Of a stretch of 64,000 nt of DNA, positions 26,987-34,432 are shown one piece after another. The notes under the pieces are model-generated. The model searched no databases and was not told where the DNA came from. It was given only the letters and a program-made list of their open reading frames with translations. The position numbers and the translations under genes were made by a program. This DNA is from SIG672 sp045580325 (GTDB lineage Bacteria > Bacillota > Clostridia > Oscillospirales > CAG-272). Where the stretch lies: assembly GCA_045580325.1 (NCBI GenBank), contig JAZNNR010000031.1, forward strand, positions 1 through 64,000. The letters are read 5' to 3'. Each line of letters begins with the position of its first letter. Positions within the stretch are counted from its first letter, which is position 1.

Positions 26987-29296
26987 ATGAAAAACTACGA
27001 GCTTTGGTACAAAAGTGAAGCTCCCTTTGGCGGAGAAAACAGAGCGCTGTACGCAGATGGGTATGATCTCGCCGATGACGGCTGGGAAAAGTGGTCGCTT
27101 CCGATAGGAAACGGCTTTCTCGGCGCAAGTATTTTTGGAAGGACTTTCACCGAGCGTATTCAGCTGACCGAGGTAAGCCTGTGCAACCCGATAATCTGGG
27201 ACGCGGGTGAGCTTTTGAACTTAGGGCTTAATAATTTCTGCGAGCTTTATATAGATTTCGGACACGAATTTTCAAAAACGGCAAATTACCGCAGAAGTCT
27301 TTCACTGAACAGCGCAACTGCAAGGACAGAATATACCTTTGAGGGTGTAGGCTACACAAGAGAATATTTTGCAAGCTATCCTGACAAGGTGCTTGCAGTA
27401 CGGCTTTCTGCCGATAAAAAGGGAGCTTTGAGCTTTACTCTTCGCCCCGAAATACCCTTTATCTGCGACACGCTCGTCAGAGAAAAAGACGGTACGGGAA
27501 AAAGCGGAAGACTCACAGTCGAGGGAAACAGGATAACCGTGAGCGGCGAAATGCACTATTACGGCGTGAAATTCGAGGGACAGATCGCTCTTACCCACGT
27601 CGGCGGAGAGCTTGTGTCAAAGGATAGCACTATCGAGCTGAAAAATGCGGACAGCGCGGTCATAATAGTCGCGCTCGGAACAAATTATAAGCTCGAAAGC
27701 AGAGTTTTTCTCGAAGAAGACCCGAAGAAAAAGCTCTCTCCTTATCCGCACCCTCACGAAAAAGTGAGCGCTATTCTCGAAAACGCCCTGTCGTACACCT
27801 ACGAAGAGCTTTATCACAGACATTTAAAGGACTATACAGACCTTTTTGATCGGGCGTCGGTCGATTTCGGCGGCAAAGTGCCGAGCTATCCCACCGACGA
27901 GCTGCTCGAAAGATACAAAAAGGGCGAAAAGAACACCTATCTCGAGGAGCTCTATTTTCAGTACGGAAGATACCTTCTTATATCCTCGTCGCGTATCGGC
28001 GGATATCCGTCAACCCTGCAGGGAATATGGAATCAGTACGCAAGCGCTCCGTGGGGCTCTGGATATTGGCACAATATCAATATTCAGATGAATTATTGGC
28101 CTGCATTTAATACGAATCTCTGCGAGCTTTTCATTCCTTACATCGAATATTTCAGAGGATATGCTCCTCTTGCCGAAAATATCGCAAACGAGTACATAAA
28201 AAAGTATTTTCCCGATAAATTCTCAGAAAAACCCGAGGGAAACGGCATGGCAATAGGCACGGCGGCAACCCTTTATACGATAGAGGGTATCCCCGCTCCA
28301 AACACGGGACATTCGGGACCCGGTACCTGCGCGTTTACAGCAAAAATGTTTACCGACTACTGCGAGTTTTCAATGGACAGGGAAGTGCTTGAAAATGTCG
28401 CCTTCGGCGTAAATCTTAGTATGGCGAGATTTCTCTCGAAAACTCTCGAAGAGCAGCCCGACGGAACTCTGCTCGTCAAATATTCGGCATCTCCCGAGCA
28501 GGAGCATAATGGAAAGTATTATCATACCAAGGGCTGTGCATTCGATCAGCAGATGGTATATGAATGCTATAAGGATACTGTAAAAATTGCCGATGATCTC
28601 GGCATAAAAGATGATTTTATCGAGCAGATAAGAAAGGATATGCACCTTCTTGACCCCGTGCAGATAGGCGCGGACGGTCAGATAAAGGAATTCCGCGAGG
28701 AAATAAACTACGGGGATATCGGCGAGCCGCACCACAGACACATTTCGCATCTTCTCGGACTTTATCCGGGCACTCTTATAAACAGCAGTGCAAAAGAGTG
28801 GCTCGAGGGCGCAAAGGTCGCTCTGACCAGACGCGGAAATCGCTCTACAGGTTGGTCTGTTGCTCTTAAGCTGTGCGCGTGGGCGCGTACAAAAGAGGGA
28901 AACAGAGCATACGAGCTCGTCGATACGATGCTTTCAAACTGTACTCTGCCAAATCTTTGGGATACCCACCCGCCCTTTCAGATAGACGGCAACTTCGGTA
29001 CTACAACGGGTATCGCGGAAATGCTCATTCAGAGCCACGAGGGCTTTATTCATATTCTGCCCGCTCTTCCTGACGCCTGGTCAAGCGGAAGCTTTGACGG
29101 TCTTACCGCGCGCGGTGGATTTGCTCTGTCGGCAAACTGGGAAAACAAGCGTATAAGAGAAATAAAGGTCTTCTCAAAGGTCGGCGGAAGGGTCAAAATC
29201 TTCGTAGGTGAGGGCTACTTGTCAGACTGCGTACAAAACGGATTTATAGAACGCGACACTCGCGCAGGAGAAACGCTTACGTTTTCGCTGAAATAG
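26987..29296 (+). CDS. GH95 family alpha-L-fucosidase-like enzyme
   Basis: 769-residue GH95 protein. The N-terminal domain has WSLPIGNGFLGASIFG and ERIQLTEVSL; the (alpha/alpha)6 barrel has GYPSTLQGIWNQYASAPWGS. Residues matching the family catalytic set are N363 and N365 in HNINIQMNYW, E571/E572 before INYGDIGEPHHRH, and D667 in QIDGNFGTT. GH95 enzymes are inverting 1,2-alpha-L-fucosidases, with some alpha-L-galactosidases. There is no signal peptide, so it would work on glycans taken up into the cell. Host mucin or plant glycan use is inferred from the neighbouring GH123- and sialidase-like genes. Confidence 0.9.
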   Translation: MKNYELWYKSEAPFGGENRALYADGYDLADDGWEKWSLPIGNGFLGASIFGRTFTERIQLTEVSLCNPIIWDAGELLNLGLNNFCELYIDFGHEFSKTANYRRSLSLNSATARTEYTFEGVGYTREYFASYPDKVLAVRLSADKKGALSFTLRPEIPFICDTLVREKDGTGKSGRLTVEGNRITVSGEMHYYGVKFEGQIALTHVGGELVSKDSTIELKNADSAVIIVALGTNYKLESRVFLEEDPKKKLSPYPHPHEKVSAILENALSYTYEELYHRHLKDYTDLFDRASVDFGGKVPSYPTDELLERYKKGEKNTYLEELYFQYGRYLLISSSRIGGYPSTLQGIWNQYASAPWGSGYWHNINIQMNYWPAFNTNLCELFIPYIEYFRGYAPLAENIANEYIKKYFPDKFSEKPEGNGMAIGTAATLYTIEGIPAPNTGHSGPGTCAFTAKMFTDYCEFSMDREVLENVAFGVNLSMARFLSKTLEEQPDGTLLVKYSASPEQEHNGKYYHTKGCAFDQQMVYECYKDTVKIADDLGIKDDFIEQIRKDMHLLDPVQIGADGQIKEFREEINYGDIGEPHHRHISHLLGLYPGTLINSSAKEWLEGAKVALTRRGNRSTGWSVALKLCAWARTKEGNRAYELVDTMLSNCTLPNLWDTHPPFQIDGNFGTTTGIAEMLIQSHEGFIHILPALPDAWSSGSFDGLTARGGFALSANWENKRIREIKVFSKVGGRVKIFVGEGYLSDCVQNGFIERDTRAGETLTFSLK

Positions 29297-29424
29297 TTTA
29301 ATATAAAAACAACCGCCTTTACAAAAGCGTGTTGTTCTATCGGAGAAAAAGCAAAACCATTTGTTCTTATGGGTAAATATAACCCGTAGGGCGATAGCTT
29401 GTTCCCGCCGCATACAAATAATTA

Positions 29425-29467
29425 CCCCAACAGATTTTTACAAGGTCTGTTGGGGTGTTGTTTTTTT
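29425..29467 (+). terminator. Intrinsic terminator after the GH95 gene
   Basis: 10-bp perfect stem CCCCAACAGA / TCTGTTGGGG, then TGTTG and seven T. The preceding 130 bases after the GH95 stop hold no gene. Confidence 0.85.
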
Positions 29468-29486
29468 CTGTTCGGCAAATTTGAAT

Positions 29487-29888
29487 TTATCGAATTCTAA
29501 GTTTTTGGAAGAGTTCCTCTATATCGTAGTTTGCTCCGTCGAATGTAGGCCAAGCATCAATGTCGTCGCCCCTTTTCCTCGGGATGATATGGATATGGAA
29601 ATGTGGCACAGACTGGCCTGCACTTTCGTCACTCGCATTCAGCAGATTCACTCCATCATATCCGCAAGCATCAATGCAGTGATTAGAAACCTTTTTCACC
29701 GTCGCCATCAAGTGGCTCAGGGTTTCAACATCACAATCGAGAATGCATTTCACATGCTTCTTGGGTATCGCAACCATATGGCCATCTACATCTTTGGCGA
29801 TATCCATGAAGACCAATGTATACTCATCCTCATACACCCTGAAACTAGGGATATCTCCGTTTACTATTTTACAGAATACACAATCCAT
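29487..29888 (-). CDS. HIT family nucleotide hydrolase/transferase
   Basis: 133-residue histidine-triad protein. The N-terminal CVFCKI segment has the Cys pair seen in many bacterial HIT proteins, and the active site is HFHIHIIPR near residue 98. HIT proteins hydrolyse nucleoside phosphoramidates or dinucleoside polyphosphates; the physiological substrate is often unknown. A GGAGG lies before the ATG. It shares the minus strand with the RAYT transposase, whose stop lies about 105 bases upstream. Confidence 0.92.
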   Translation of the reverse strand: MDCVFCKIVNGDIPSFRVYEDEYTLVFMDIAKDVDGHMVAIPKKHVKCILDCDVETLSHLMATVKKVSNHCIDACGYDGVNLLNASDESAGQSVPHFHIHIIPRKRGDDIDAWPTFDGANYDIEELFQKLRIR

Positions 29889-29955
29889 TGTAACTTACCT
29901 CCATACGTCCGTTCGTCAAATTCTTATTTATCGTTCCGTCTTATCTCAAGTTTCG

Positions 29956-29998
29956 CCTTTGTATTACAAAGGCACGGGGCAAAGCCAATGCCCCTACT
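29956..29998. repeat. Palindromic REP-like sequence at the 3' end of the RAYT gene
   Basis: Hairpin GCCTTTG TATTA CAAAGGC (29956-29974) followed by CGGGGC..GCCCCTAC (29975-29997). The minus-strand GTAGGGGC end is the same terminal motif as in the two palindromes inside the RAYT gene, and its TAG is used as the RAYT stop codon (29994-29996). Confidence 0.7.
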
Positions 29999-30494
29999 GT
30001 TCTGCGTATAATTCATCATAGTACCAACGCATTGGGTTTTCGTAGATGTATCGCAAATGCTCCTCATAATCCTCACGGTTTCTTATAATATGATCGTAGA
30101 AGGATTTCTGCCAGATGCTTATCCCGACCTGTTTCGAAACAATTCCTTTTAGCTGCTTTACAACCCGTGACATTGTAGGGGCGACCAGTGGTCGCCCGTA
30201 TTCATCGGCGCAAACCTGCAATAAAATATGAATATGGTTTGGCATAATCACGTAGCTTTCAAGTGACAACGTAGAATACGCAGAAGAGATGTTTTGTATT
30301 GCCTCATCTACAATTTTTCCGTATGGAGATAATGCCACATTTTGCGGGCGATCAATGATCGCCCCTACATTTTTCCAAAAATAATTTTTTCTTCCTAATG
30401 TACATATTGTAATAAAATATGCGCCACAGGAACTATAATCATAATTTTTCAAACGATTCTTTTTGCGCTTTGGCAATTCATTTTCGTTATCCAT
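29994..30494 (-). CDS. REP-associated tyrosine transposase (RAYT, Y1/HUH family)
   Basis: 166-residue Y1 transposase. The HUH-type pair is in IMPNHIHILL, and the candidate catalytic Tyr is in WQKSFYDHIIRN, followed by the family end EEHLRYIYENPMRW. RAYTs are single-copy domesticated relatives of IS200/IS605 transposases that mobilise REP palindromes. The frame is open to 30593, but AGGTGA seven bases before ATG 30494 gives the better start. Two perfect 19-bp palindromes in opposite orientation lie in the coding sequence and are translated in frame as GAIIDRPQ and YGRPLVAP. The gene is otherwise intact. Confidence 0.88.
   Translation of the reverse strand: MDNENELPKRKKNRLKNYDYSSCGAYFITICTLGRKNYFWKNVGAIIDRPQNVALSPYGKIVDEAIQNISSAYSTLSLESYVIMPNHIHILLQVCADEYGRPLVAPTMSRVVKQLKGIVSKQVGISIWQKSFYDHIIRNREDYEEHLRYIYENPMRWYYDELYAEQ
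30175..30198. repeat. REP palindrome inside the RAYT gene, copy A
   Basis: GGGCGACCAGTGGTCGCCC at 30179-30197 is a perfect 9-1-9 palindrome, preceded by GTAG. Forward orientation. Confidence 0.85.
30344..30369. repeat. REP palindrome inside the RAYT gene, copy B (inverted)
   Basis: GGGCGATCAATGATCGCCC at 30346-30364 is a second perfect 9-1-9 palindrome, followed by CTACA, that is GTAG on the other strand. The stem differs from copy A at several paired positions. Copies A and B are in inverted orientation 148 bp apart, the arrangement of a REPIN. Confidence 0.85.
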
Positions 30495-30603
30495 TTTCAT
30501 CACCTGTTCCATTATAATACAAATCGGCAGAGAAAACAATCCTTCTGTCAAAATTTTCGTGCCTGCAAATTCTCCGTTTTGAAAACAGCTCATTTAACGT
30601 TAA

Positions 30604-30634
30604 AACCGCCTTTACAAAAGTAAAGACGGTTGTT
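30604..30634 (-). terminator. Intrinsic terminator of the lipid kinase gene
   Basis: On the minus strand, AACCGTCTTTAC / GTAAAGGCGGTT (one U-G pair) with a 4-base loop followed by TTTTAAC, just after the kinase stop. Confidence 0.8.
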
Positions 30635-30641
30635 TATTTCA

Positions 30642-31538
30642 TTAGTAAAGTATCTTGACTCCGCTTTTCACGCAGTCGATAGTAACGTCTGTATGCTCGC
30701 CCGCGTTTTCGCCGTCGATCGTCCAAGCAACGCTTTCCTTTGTTTTGATCTCAAAGTGGCTTCCGTGCATAAGCATAACGTTTTCGCCGTGAGAATCGAA
30801 TTTTTGCATAGAAACTGCCGCCAAAATATCGCCAAACATATTTATGTTTGAAGGGTAGCGCGCAACGAGAAGTTCGAGCTTGCCGTCGTTAAGCGCAACC
30901 TTTCTGTCAGGGAATTTCACTATGCCACCCGTGGATTTCGTGTTGCAGACCGAAAGAAGCGCAACGTCGTCGAAGGCAAATTTCTTTCCGTCGCAGACGA
31001 TCTCGGTCGGAATCTTTTTGACGTTCATAAGCTCCTTTGCGCCATTTAGAACGTATGCCGACTGACCAAGTGCGTTTTTGATTGCCTGAGGAGTATCGTA
31101 CGAAGATTTCGTAAACGCTCCGAAGGACGCAACGTAAACAAGTTTTCTGTTTTTGCAGAATATTCCAATATCGTGGAAATTAGCCTCTGCATTTACGATC
31201 TTTCTCGCGCACGCCGCCATATTTTTGGGAAGCTTAAGGGTGGTCGCAACGTCGTTTGCCGTTCCGCAGGGAATGTAGCCGATAGTGTGGGGGTCGTCGG
31301 GATCAGCACAGCCGTTTACGACCTGACTGAGCGTTCCGTCGCCGCCGCAGCAGAAGATAGTTTTGAACTCGTCTTTAAGCTCGCTGGTAACTCTGTAAGC
31401 ATCGCCGCTGCTTTCTGTGAGGTGAACGGTAAGCATATATTTAGATGAAAGGATTTCAATAACTGCAAAAAGGTTAGTTTTAGCCTTGCGCTGACCTGCC
31501 ATAGGATTCACGAGCAGGAGGGCTCTTTCTTTTTTCAA
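30642..31538 (-). CDS. Diacylglycerol kinase-family lipid kinase (YegS/DagK-like)
   Basis: 298-residue lipid kinase. N-terminal LLVNPMAGQRKA, the nucleotide-binding CCGGDGTLSQVVNG near residue 62-75, and GYIPCGTANDVA are the hallmark segments; a C-terminal beta-sandwich includes DGKLELLVARYP and WTIDGE. Such enzymes phosphorylate diacylglycerol or related lipids at the membrane, returning diacylglycerol from lipoteichoic acid synthesis to phosphatidate. The start is a TTG at 31538 with GGAG ten bases upstream; no ATG is in frame. Confidence 0.93.
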   Translation of the reverse strand: MKKERALLLVNPMAGQRKAKTNLFAVIEILSSKYMLTVHLTESSGDAYRVTSELKDEFKTIFCCGGDGTLSQVVNGCADPDDPHTIGYIPCGTANDVATTLKLPKNMAACARKIVNAEANFHDIGIFCKNRKLVYVASFGAFTKSSYDTPQAIKNALGQSAYVLNGAKELMNVKKIPTEIVCDGKKFAFDDVALLSVCNTKSTGGIVKFPDRKVALNDGKLELLVARYPSNINMFGDILAAVSMQKFDSHGENVMLMHGSHFEIKTKESVAWTIDGENAGEHTDVTIDCVKSGVKILY

Positions 31539-31681
31539 GATAATTCATCTCCGATTTCATTATTTCGCATACATTTTAGCATTTTTATCTTTTTTTGTCA
31601 ACAGTATTCGACTATTTTACCGCTTCCTGTTATTTTATATGTGAAAAATAAAAAAATATCTCAAAAAAACGTCAAAAAGAC

Positions 31682-31710
31682 TTGATTTTTTGAAAGCAGT
31701 ATGATATAAT
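31682..31710 (+). promoter_or_regulatory. Promoter of tRNA-Trp
   Basis: -35 TTGATT (31682-31687) and -10 TATAAT (31705-31710), 17-bp spacer, with transcription expected about 14 bases before the mature tRNA 5' end. Confidence 0.82.
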
Positions 31711-31730
31711 ATCACCCGTACCAAATAAAT

Positions 31731-31803
31731 AGGGGTGTAGTTCAGTTGGTAGAACGGCGGTCTCCAAAACCGCATGTCGCGGGTTCAAGTCCTTCCGCCC
31801 CTG
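31731..31803 (+). tRNA. tRNA-Trp (anticodon CCA)
   Basis: 73-base cloverleaf: acceptor AGGGGTG pairs with CGCCCCT (one G-U), discriminator G, anticodon stem GCGGT/ACCGC around loop CTCCAAA (anticodon CCA), T-arm CGGGTTCAAGTCCT region. The 3' CCA is not encoded. Its 3' end is repeated in degenerate form downstream at 31956, 32133 and 35566. Confidence 0.95.
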
Positions 31804-32153
31804 TATAACAAAAAAGCCGATGCATTTGCATCGGTTTTTTGTTATACCCGAGAGTATCACGTGGCGAAGAACCCCGCGAAACGCGGCGAAGCCGATTTTT
31901 CGCTTAGCTCGCGCTAAAAGCGAAACAAACGGAAACCTAAAACGAGCGCGAGCTTGGGTTCGTAAGTCCTTCCGCCCCTGTATAACGAAAAGCCGATGCA
32001 TTTGCATCGGTTTTTTGTTATACCTGAGAGTATCACGCGACGAAGAACCCCGCGAAAAGCGGCGAAGCCGATTTTTCGCTGAGCTCGCGCTAAAAGCGAA
32101 ACAAACGGAAACCTAAAAGCGAGCGCGAGCTTGGGTTCGTAAGTCCTTCCGCC
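31781..32153 (+). repeat. Tandem ~176-bp repeat seeded by the tRNA-Trp 3' end
   Basis: Unit 1 (31781-31955) begins in the T-arm of the real tRNA, passes through the terminator palindrome and a GC-rich stretch (CCCCGCGAAACGCGGCGAAG..), and ends in GAGCGCGAGCTT. Unit 2 (31956-32132) repeats this order, with the T-arm now GGGTTCGTAAGTCCTTCCGC (a GT insertion that breaks the tRNA). A third truncated start lies at 32133-32153. The frames that cross these units are artefacts. This accounts for the gene-free stretch 31804-32225. Confidence 0.85.
31803..31847 (+). terminator. tRNA-Trp terminator within a large palindrome
   Basis: Stem CCGATGCA / TGCATCGG followed by TTTTTT, extended on both sides by GTATAAC..GTTATAC arms. 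The same CCGATGC hairpin is used again at 31988, 37018, 38746 and 40802. Confidence 0.88.
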
Positions 32154-32172
32154 GTGATTTCTGCCCAACCGC

Positions 32173-32201
32173 TTGAAATCTTCGCGGATTTGTGGTATAA
32201 T
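32173..32201 (+). promoter_or_regulatory. Island promoter module, copy 1
   Basis: -35 TTGAAA (32173-32178), -10 TATAAT (32196-32201), 17-bp spacer ending TTTGTGG, extended TG. Near-identical to the modules at 34376, 35920 and 36610. Confidence 0.85.
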
Positions 32202-32225
32202 GAGGAAAAGAAAGGCGGTGGAAAA

Positions 32226-32885
32226 ATGCAATACTATGAACTATCCAACAAAAAGCTTCATTTCATCGTAACCCCTGACGAGCTTCGGTCAATTTTAAAA
32301 GGTTTTCATCACGTTGTTATGAATACGGGTGTTCGAAAAAACTACATAGAAAGCAATCCGAACGATTTTCTGTTTACCTATGACGCATTATATGCAAAAC
32401 TAAAAAATAGCGAGAAATTGGTTTGGAAAACAGATTATGGTATTGTAGATTTTTCTACAGGCATAACCAATCATCTTGAAAATTGTATTTACCAACCTTC
32501 AACCAGATTAAGTGTGCCTAATTTTACAGAACCTTGCCCTTTTATTGATACGTTTTGCTTTGCTCCATGGAAAGATCAACTTTCAACTTCCTTTATCGTC
32601 ACACAATTTTCGGAAAACGTGTGCGGATTGTGCCTATATTTTCCTACAAGAATCGAATATGAAATTGATACCGAAAAGCACTCGGCAGGTATAGTTGAAT
32701 GTGCGGATTTGGATGATTTCCAAACCTACGAAACACTGGTTGAAAGAATCAAATCAATCACAAAACCATTAAAAATGGAATTTGACAATAAAGTACGCCG
32801 CACTGCAGTAAGAATTAGCGATGAAGCGAAAAAAGATTTTTGCAATTTTTATTTCGTAACTTCAAATAATATTAAAGTGTTTTGA
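32226..32885 (+). CDS. Hypothetical protein of the tRNA-Trp island
   Basis: 219 residues, no recognised family. No signal peptide or membrane helix; mixed alpha/beta composition with several aromatic-rich stretches (FIDTFCFAPWKDQ near residue 110). GAAAGGCGG lies upstream of ATG 32226, and the promoter module is 25 bases before. AT-rich and with codon use unlike the flanking housekeeping genes, as expected for acquired DNA. It is the first gene after the degenerate tRNA copies. Function unknown. Confidence 0.7.
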   Translation: MQYYELSNKKLHFIVTPDELRSILKGFHHVVMNTGVRKNYIESNPNDFLFTYDALYAKLKNSEKLVWKTDYGIVDFSTGITNHLENCIYQPSTRLSVPNFTEPCPFIDTFCFAPWKDQLSTSFIVTQFSENVCGLCLYFPTRIEYEIDTEKHSAGIVECADLDDFQTYETLVERIKSITKPLKMEFDNKVRRTAVRISDEAKKDFCNFYFVTSNNIKVF

Positions 32886-33088
32886 CTTACATAGATTCGT
32901 TTACAAGCATGGAGTTAAAAGTCCGGTAGACCGCGGATACTTTTAACACCCATCATCGCCAAGGGATAAGTCTATCCGCTGACTTTGAAACACGGATCGA
33001 TTTCGAAAAACTTGCGGTATGGATCTATTTTGTAAGGGTGTGCCAAGTCTTTAGGTCGATTTAGATCCGACCGAGGAAAAACGAGAGA

Positions 33089-33121
33089 AGCAGAGATTTC
33101 GAGAGATTTCTCTGCTTTTTT
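33089..33121 (+). terminator. Intrinsic terminator in the island
   Basis: Stem AGCAGAGA / TCTCTGCT with a 12-base loop and a TTTTTT tail. Confidence 0.8.
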
Positions 33122-33201
33122 CAACCCTAACTTTTTTCGAATTTCCATAGATCCATTTTCGATGTTTTTTCAAGCCGAAGGATTCGAACTACCTAAAGTA
33201 G

Positions 33202-33230
33202 TTGAAATATTCATAATTTTATGCTATAAT
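33202..33230 (+). promoter_or_regulatory. Island promoter module, copy 2 (diverged)
   Basis: -35 TTGAAA (33202-33207), -10 TATAAT (33225-33230), 17-bp spacer with extended TGC. Same core as the other modules, but the spacer is diverged. Confidence 0.78.
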
Positions 33231-33253
33231 AATCTTAGGAAGGTGGTAGGAAT

Positions 33254-34306
33254 ATGAAAAAAATATTTTCTGTTTTGTTATGTTTTCTTATGATCATTAG
33301 TGCGGTTTCTTGTAACAACACTTCAAATACAAATACTTCTGACACCAATGATACAACAAACAGCCAGACAAATGAAGACGCTCCCCTGCAAGAAAGCGAT
33401 CCATACATCGCTGTAATTGAAAAATACAAAGAATTGCTGATTTGCAAAAAGAATAATACAGCCATTCCCGAAGCGAGTGAAACAGACTCGGTGGCAATCA
33501 AAACGGTGCATGAGCTTGCAAAAAAATGTAGAGATCCTTTGGATATGGGATATGCCAAAAAGGATATTAACGGCGACGGAATCAACGAACTGATTTTTAC
33601 GGAAAGTACATTAGACATCGTTGCAATTTTCACCGTTAAAAATAGCGAAGTTGATCCCTTAATAACGCGAGAACATCTCGATTTTCTTATTTGGCTTGAC
33701 GAAAACGGTTTGATTCGAGCACAAGAACTTATCGTAGAAGGTCAATATATGACCGGAAGAAATTATCTTGTTTATGAGATATCCGAGGGTAATCTTAAAG
33801 AACGCATTGCAATTGGCTGTGATGCAATGAAACAAGGGGATTGGCACAAGATAGAGGATAATCAGAAAATCTCTATTTCCAAAGAAGAGTGGAGTGCGTT
33901 ATATTCCCAATATGATATTTGTCCTTTTGGTTGGGACGAACGGGAGTACACGAAAAATCATGCGGACTTGACCGTTATCTCTTTACTCGAAACAGCCACG
34001 CCTGAAGTCAAAAGCTATAAGCTTACCTCGATTATCAAAAACGATCGAGTTAAGATCTCATCTGTTTCTGCCGAAAGCGTTTCTTTTACAATGATTTATA
34101 ACAAGCTTTTAGAATCGGATGAGATTTATGAAACCGAAATCACTGTTTCGGCGCTTTACACTAATGGAAAATACCTGTTTGACAATGGTGTTATAAAGGG
34201 AAGCATTGAGTTTGGACACGACAGTGTTTGGGTAAACATCGATAAAAGTACCAATGAGCATATTGATTGTAGATCATATTTGTATGATTACGTGATAAGC
34301 AATTAA
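33254..34306 (+). CDS. Predicted lipoprotein with an EF-hand-like loop
   Basis: 350 residues with a signal peptide and lipobox (ISAVSC, Cys20), then a Ser/Thr/Asn/Asp linker to about residue 45. The segment KKDINGDGINELIF near residue 103 resembles a calcium-binding EF-hand or dockerin-like loop as seen in many clostridial secreted proteins. The C-terminal half shows no recognised domain. Preceded by AGGAAGGTGG. AT-rich, own promoter; function unknown, likely outer face of the membrane. Confidence 0.75.
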   Translation: MKKIFSVLLCFLMIISAVSCNNTSNTNTSDTNDTTNSQTNEDAPLQESDPYIAVIEKYKELLICKKNNTAIPEASETDSVAIKTVHELAKKCRDPLDMGYAKKDINGDGINELIFTESTLDIVAIFTVKNSEVDPLITREHLDFLIWLDENGLIRAQELIVEGQYMTGRNYLVYEISEGNLKERIAIGCDAMKQGDWHKIEDNQKISISKEEWSALYSQYDICPFGWDEREYTKNHADLTVISLLETATPEVKSYKLTSIIKNDRVKISSVSAESVSFTMIYNKLLESDEIYETEITVSALYTNGKYLFDNGVIKGSIEFGHDSVWVNIDKSTNEHIDCRSYLYDYVISN

Positions 34307-34339
34307 AGCAAATGGATAATAAATGTTTTATATAACCGC

Positions 34340-34403
34340 TTACATAGCCTCATTTGCAAACATAGCGCGAAGCGATTGAAATCTTCACGATTTGTGGTAT
34401 AAT
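34340..34403 (+). repeat. Island tail-plus-promoter module, copy A
   Basis: TACATAGCCTCATTTGC.. joined to GCGAAGCGATTGAAA..TATAAT; about 64 bp almost identical to 36575-36638. It includes promoter -35 34376-34381 and -10 34398-34403 (16-bp spacer). Confidence 0.85.
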
Positions 34404-34432
34404 GGAGCAAAGAAAGGTGGTGTGTGCAAAAT

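Larger units (their letters stand above)
32886..33253. other. Gene-free gap with tail repeat, terminator and promoter
   Basis: The first 25 bases (CTTACATAGATTCGTTTAC..) are a diverged copy of the tail repeat that follows other island genes. Then about 170 bases with no recognisable feature, a terminator (33089-33121) and the next promoter module (33202-33230). Confidence 0.6.

Noticed and set aside
31672..32231. Short frames across the tRNA-Trp tandem units
   Set aside because: They read through tRNA sequence, terminators and repeat copies; the repeated peptide reflects the DNA repeat.
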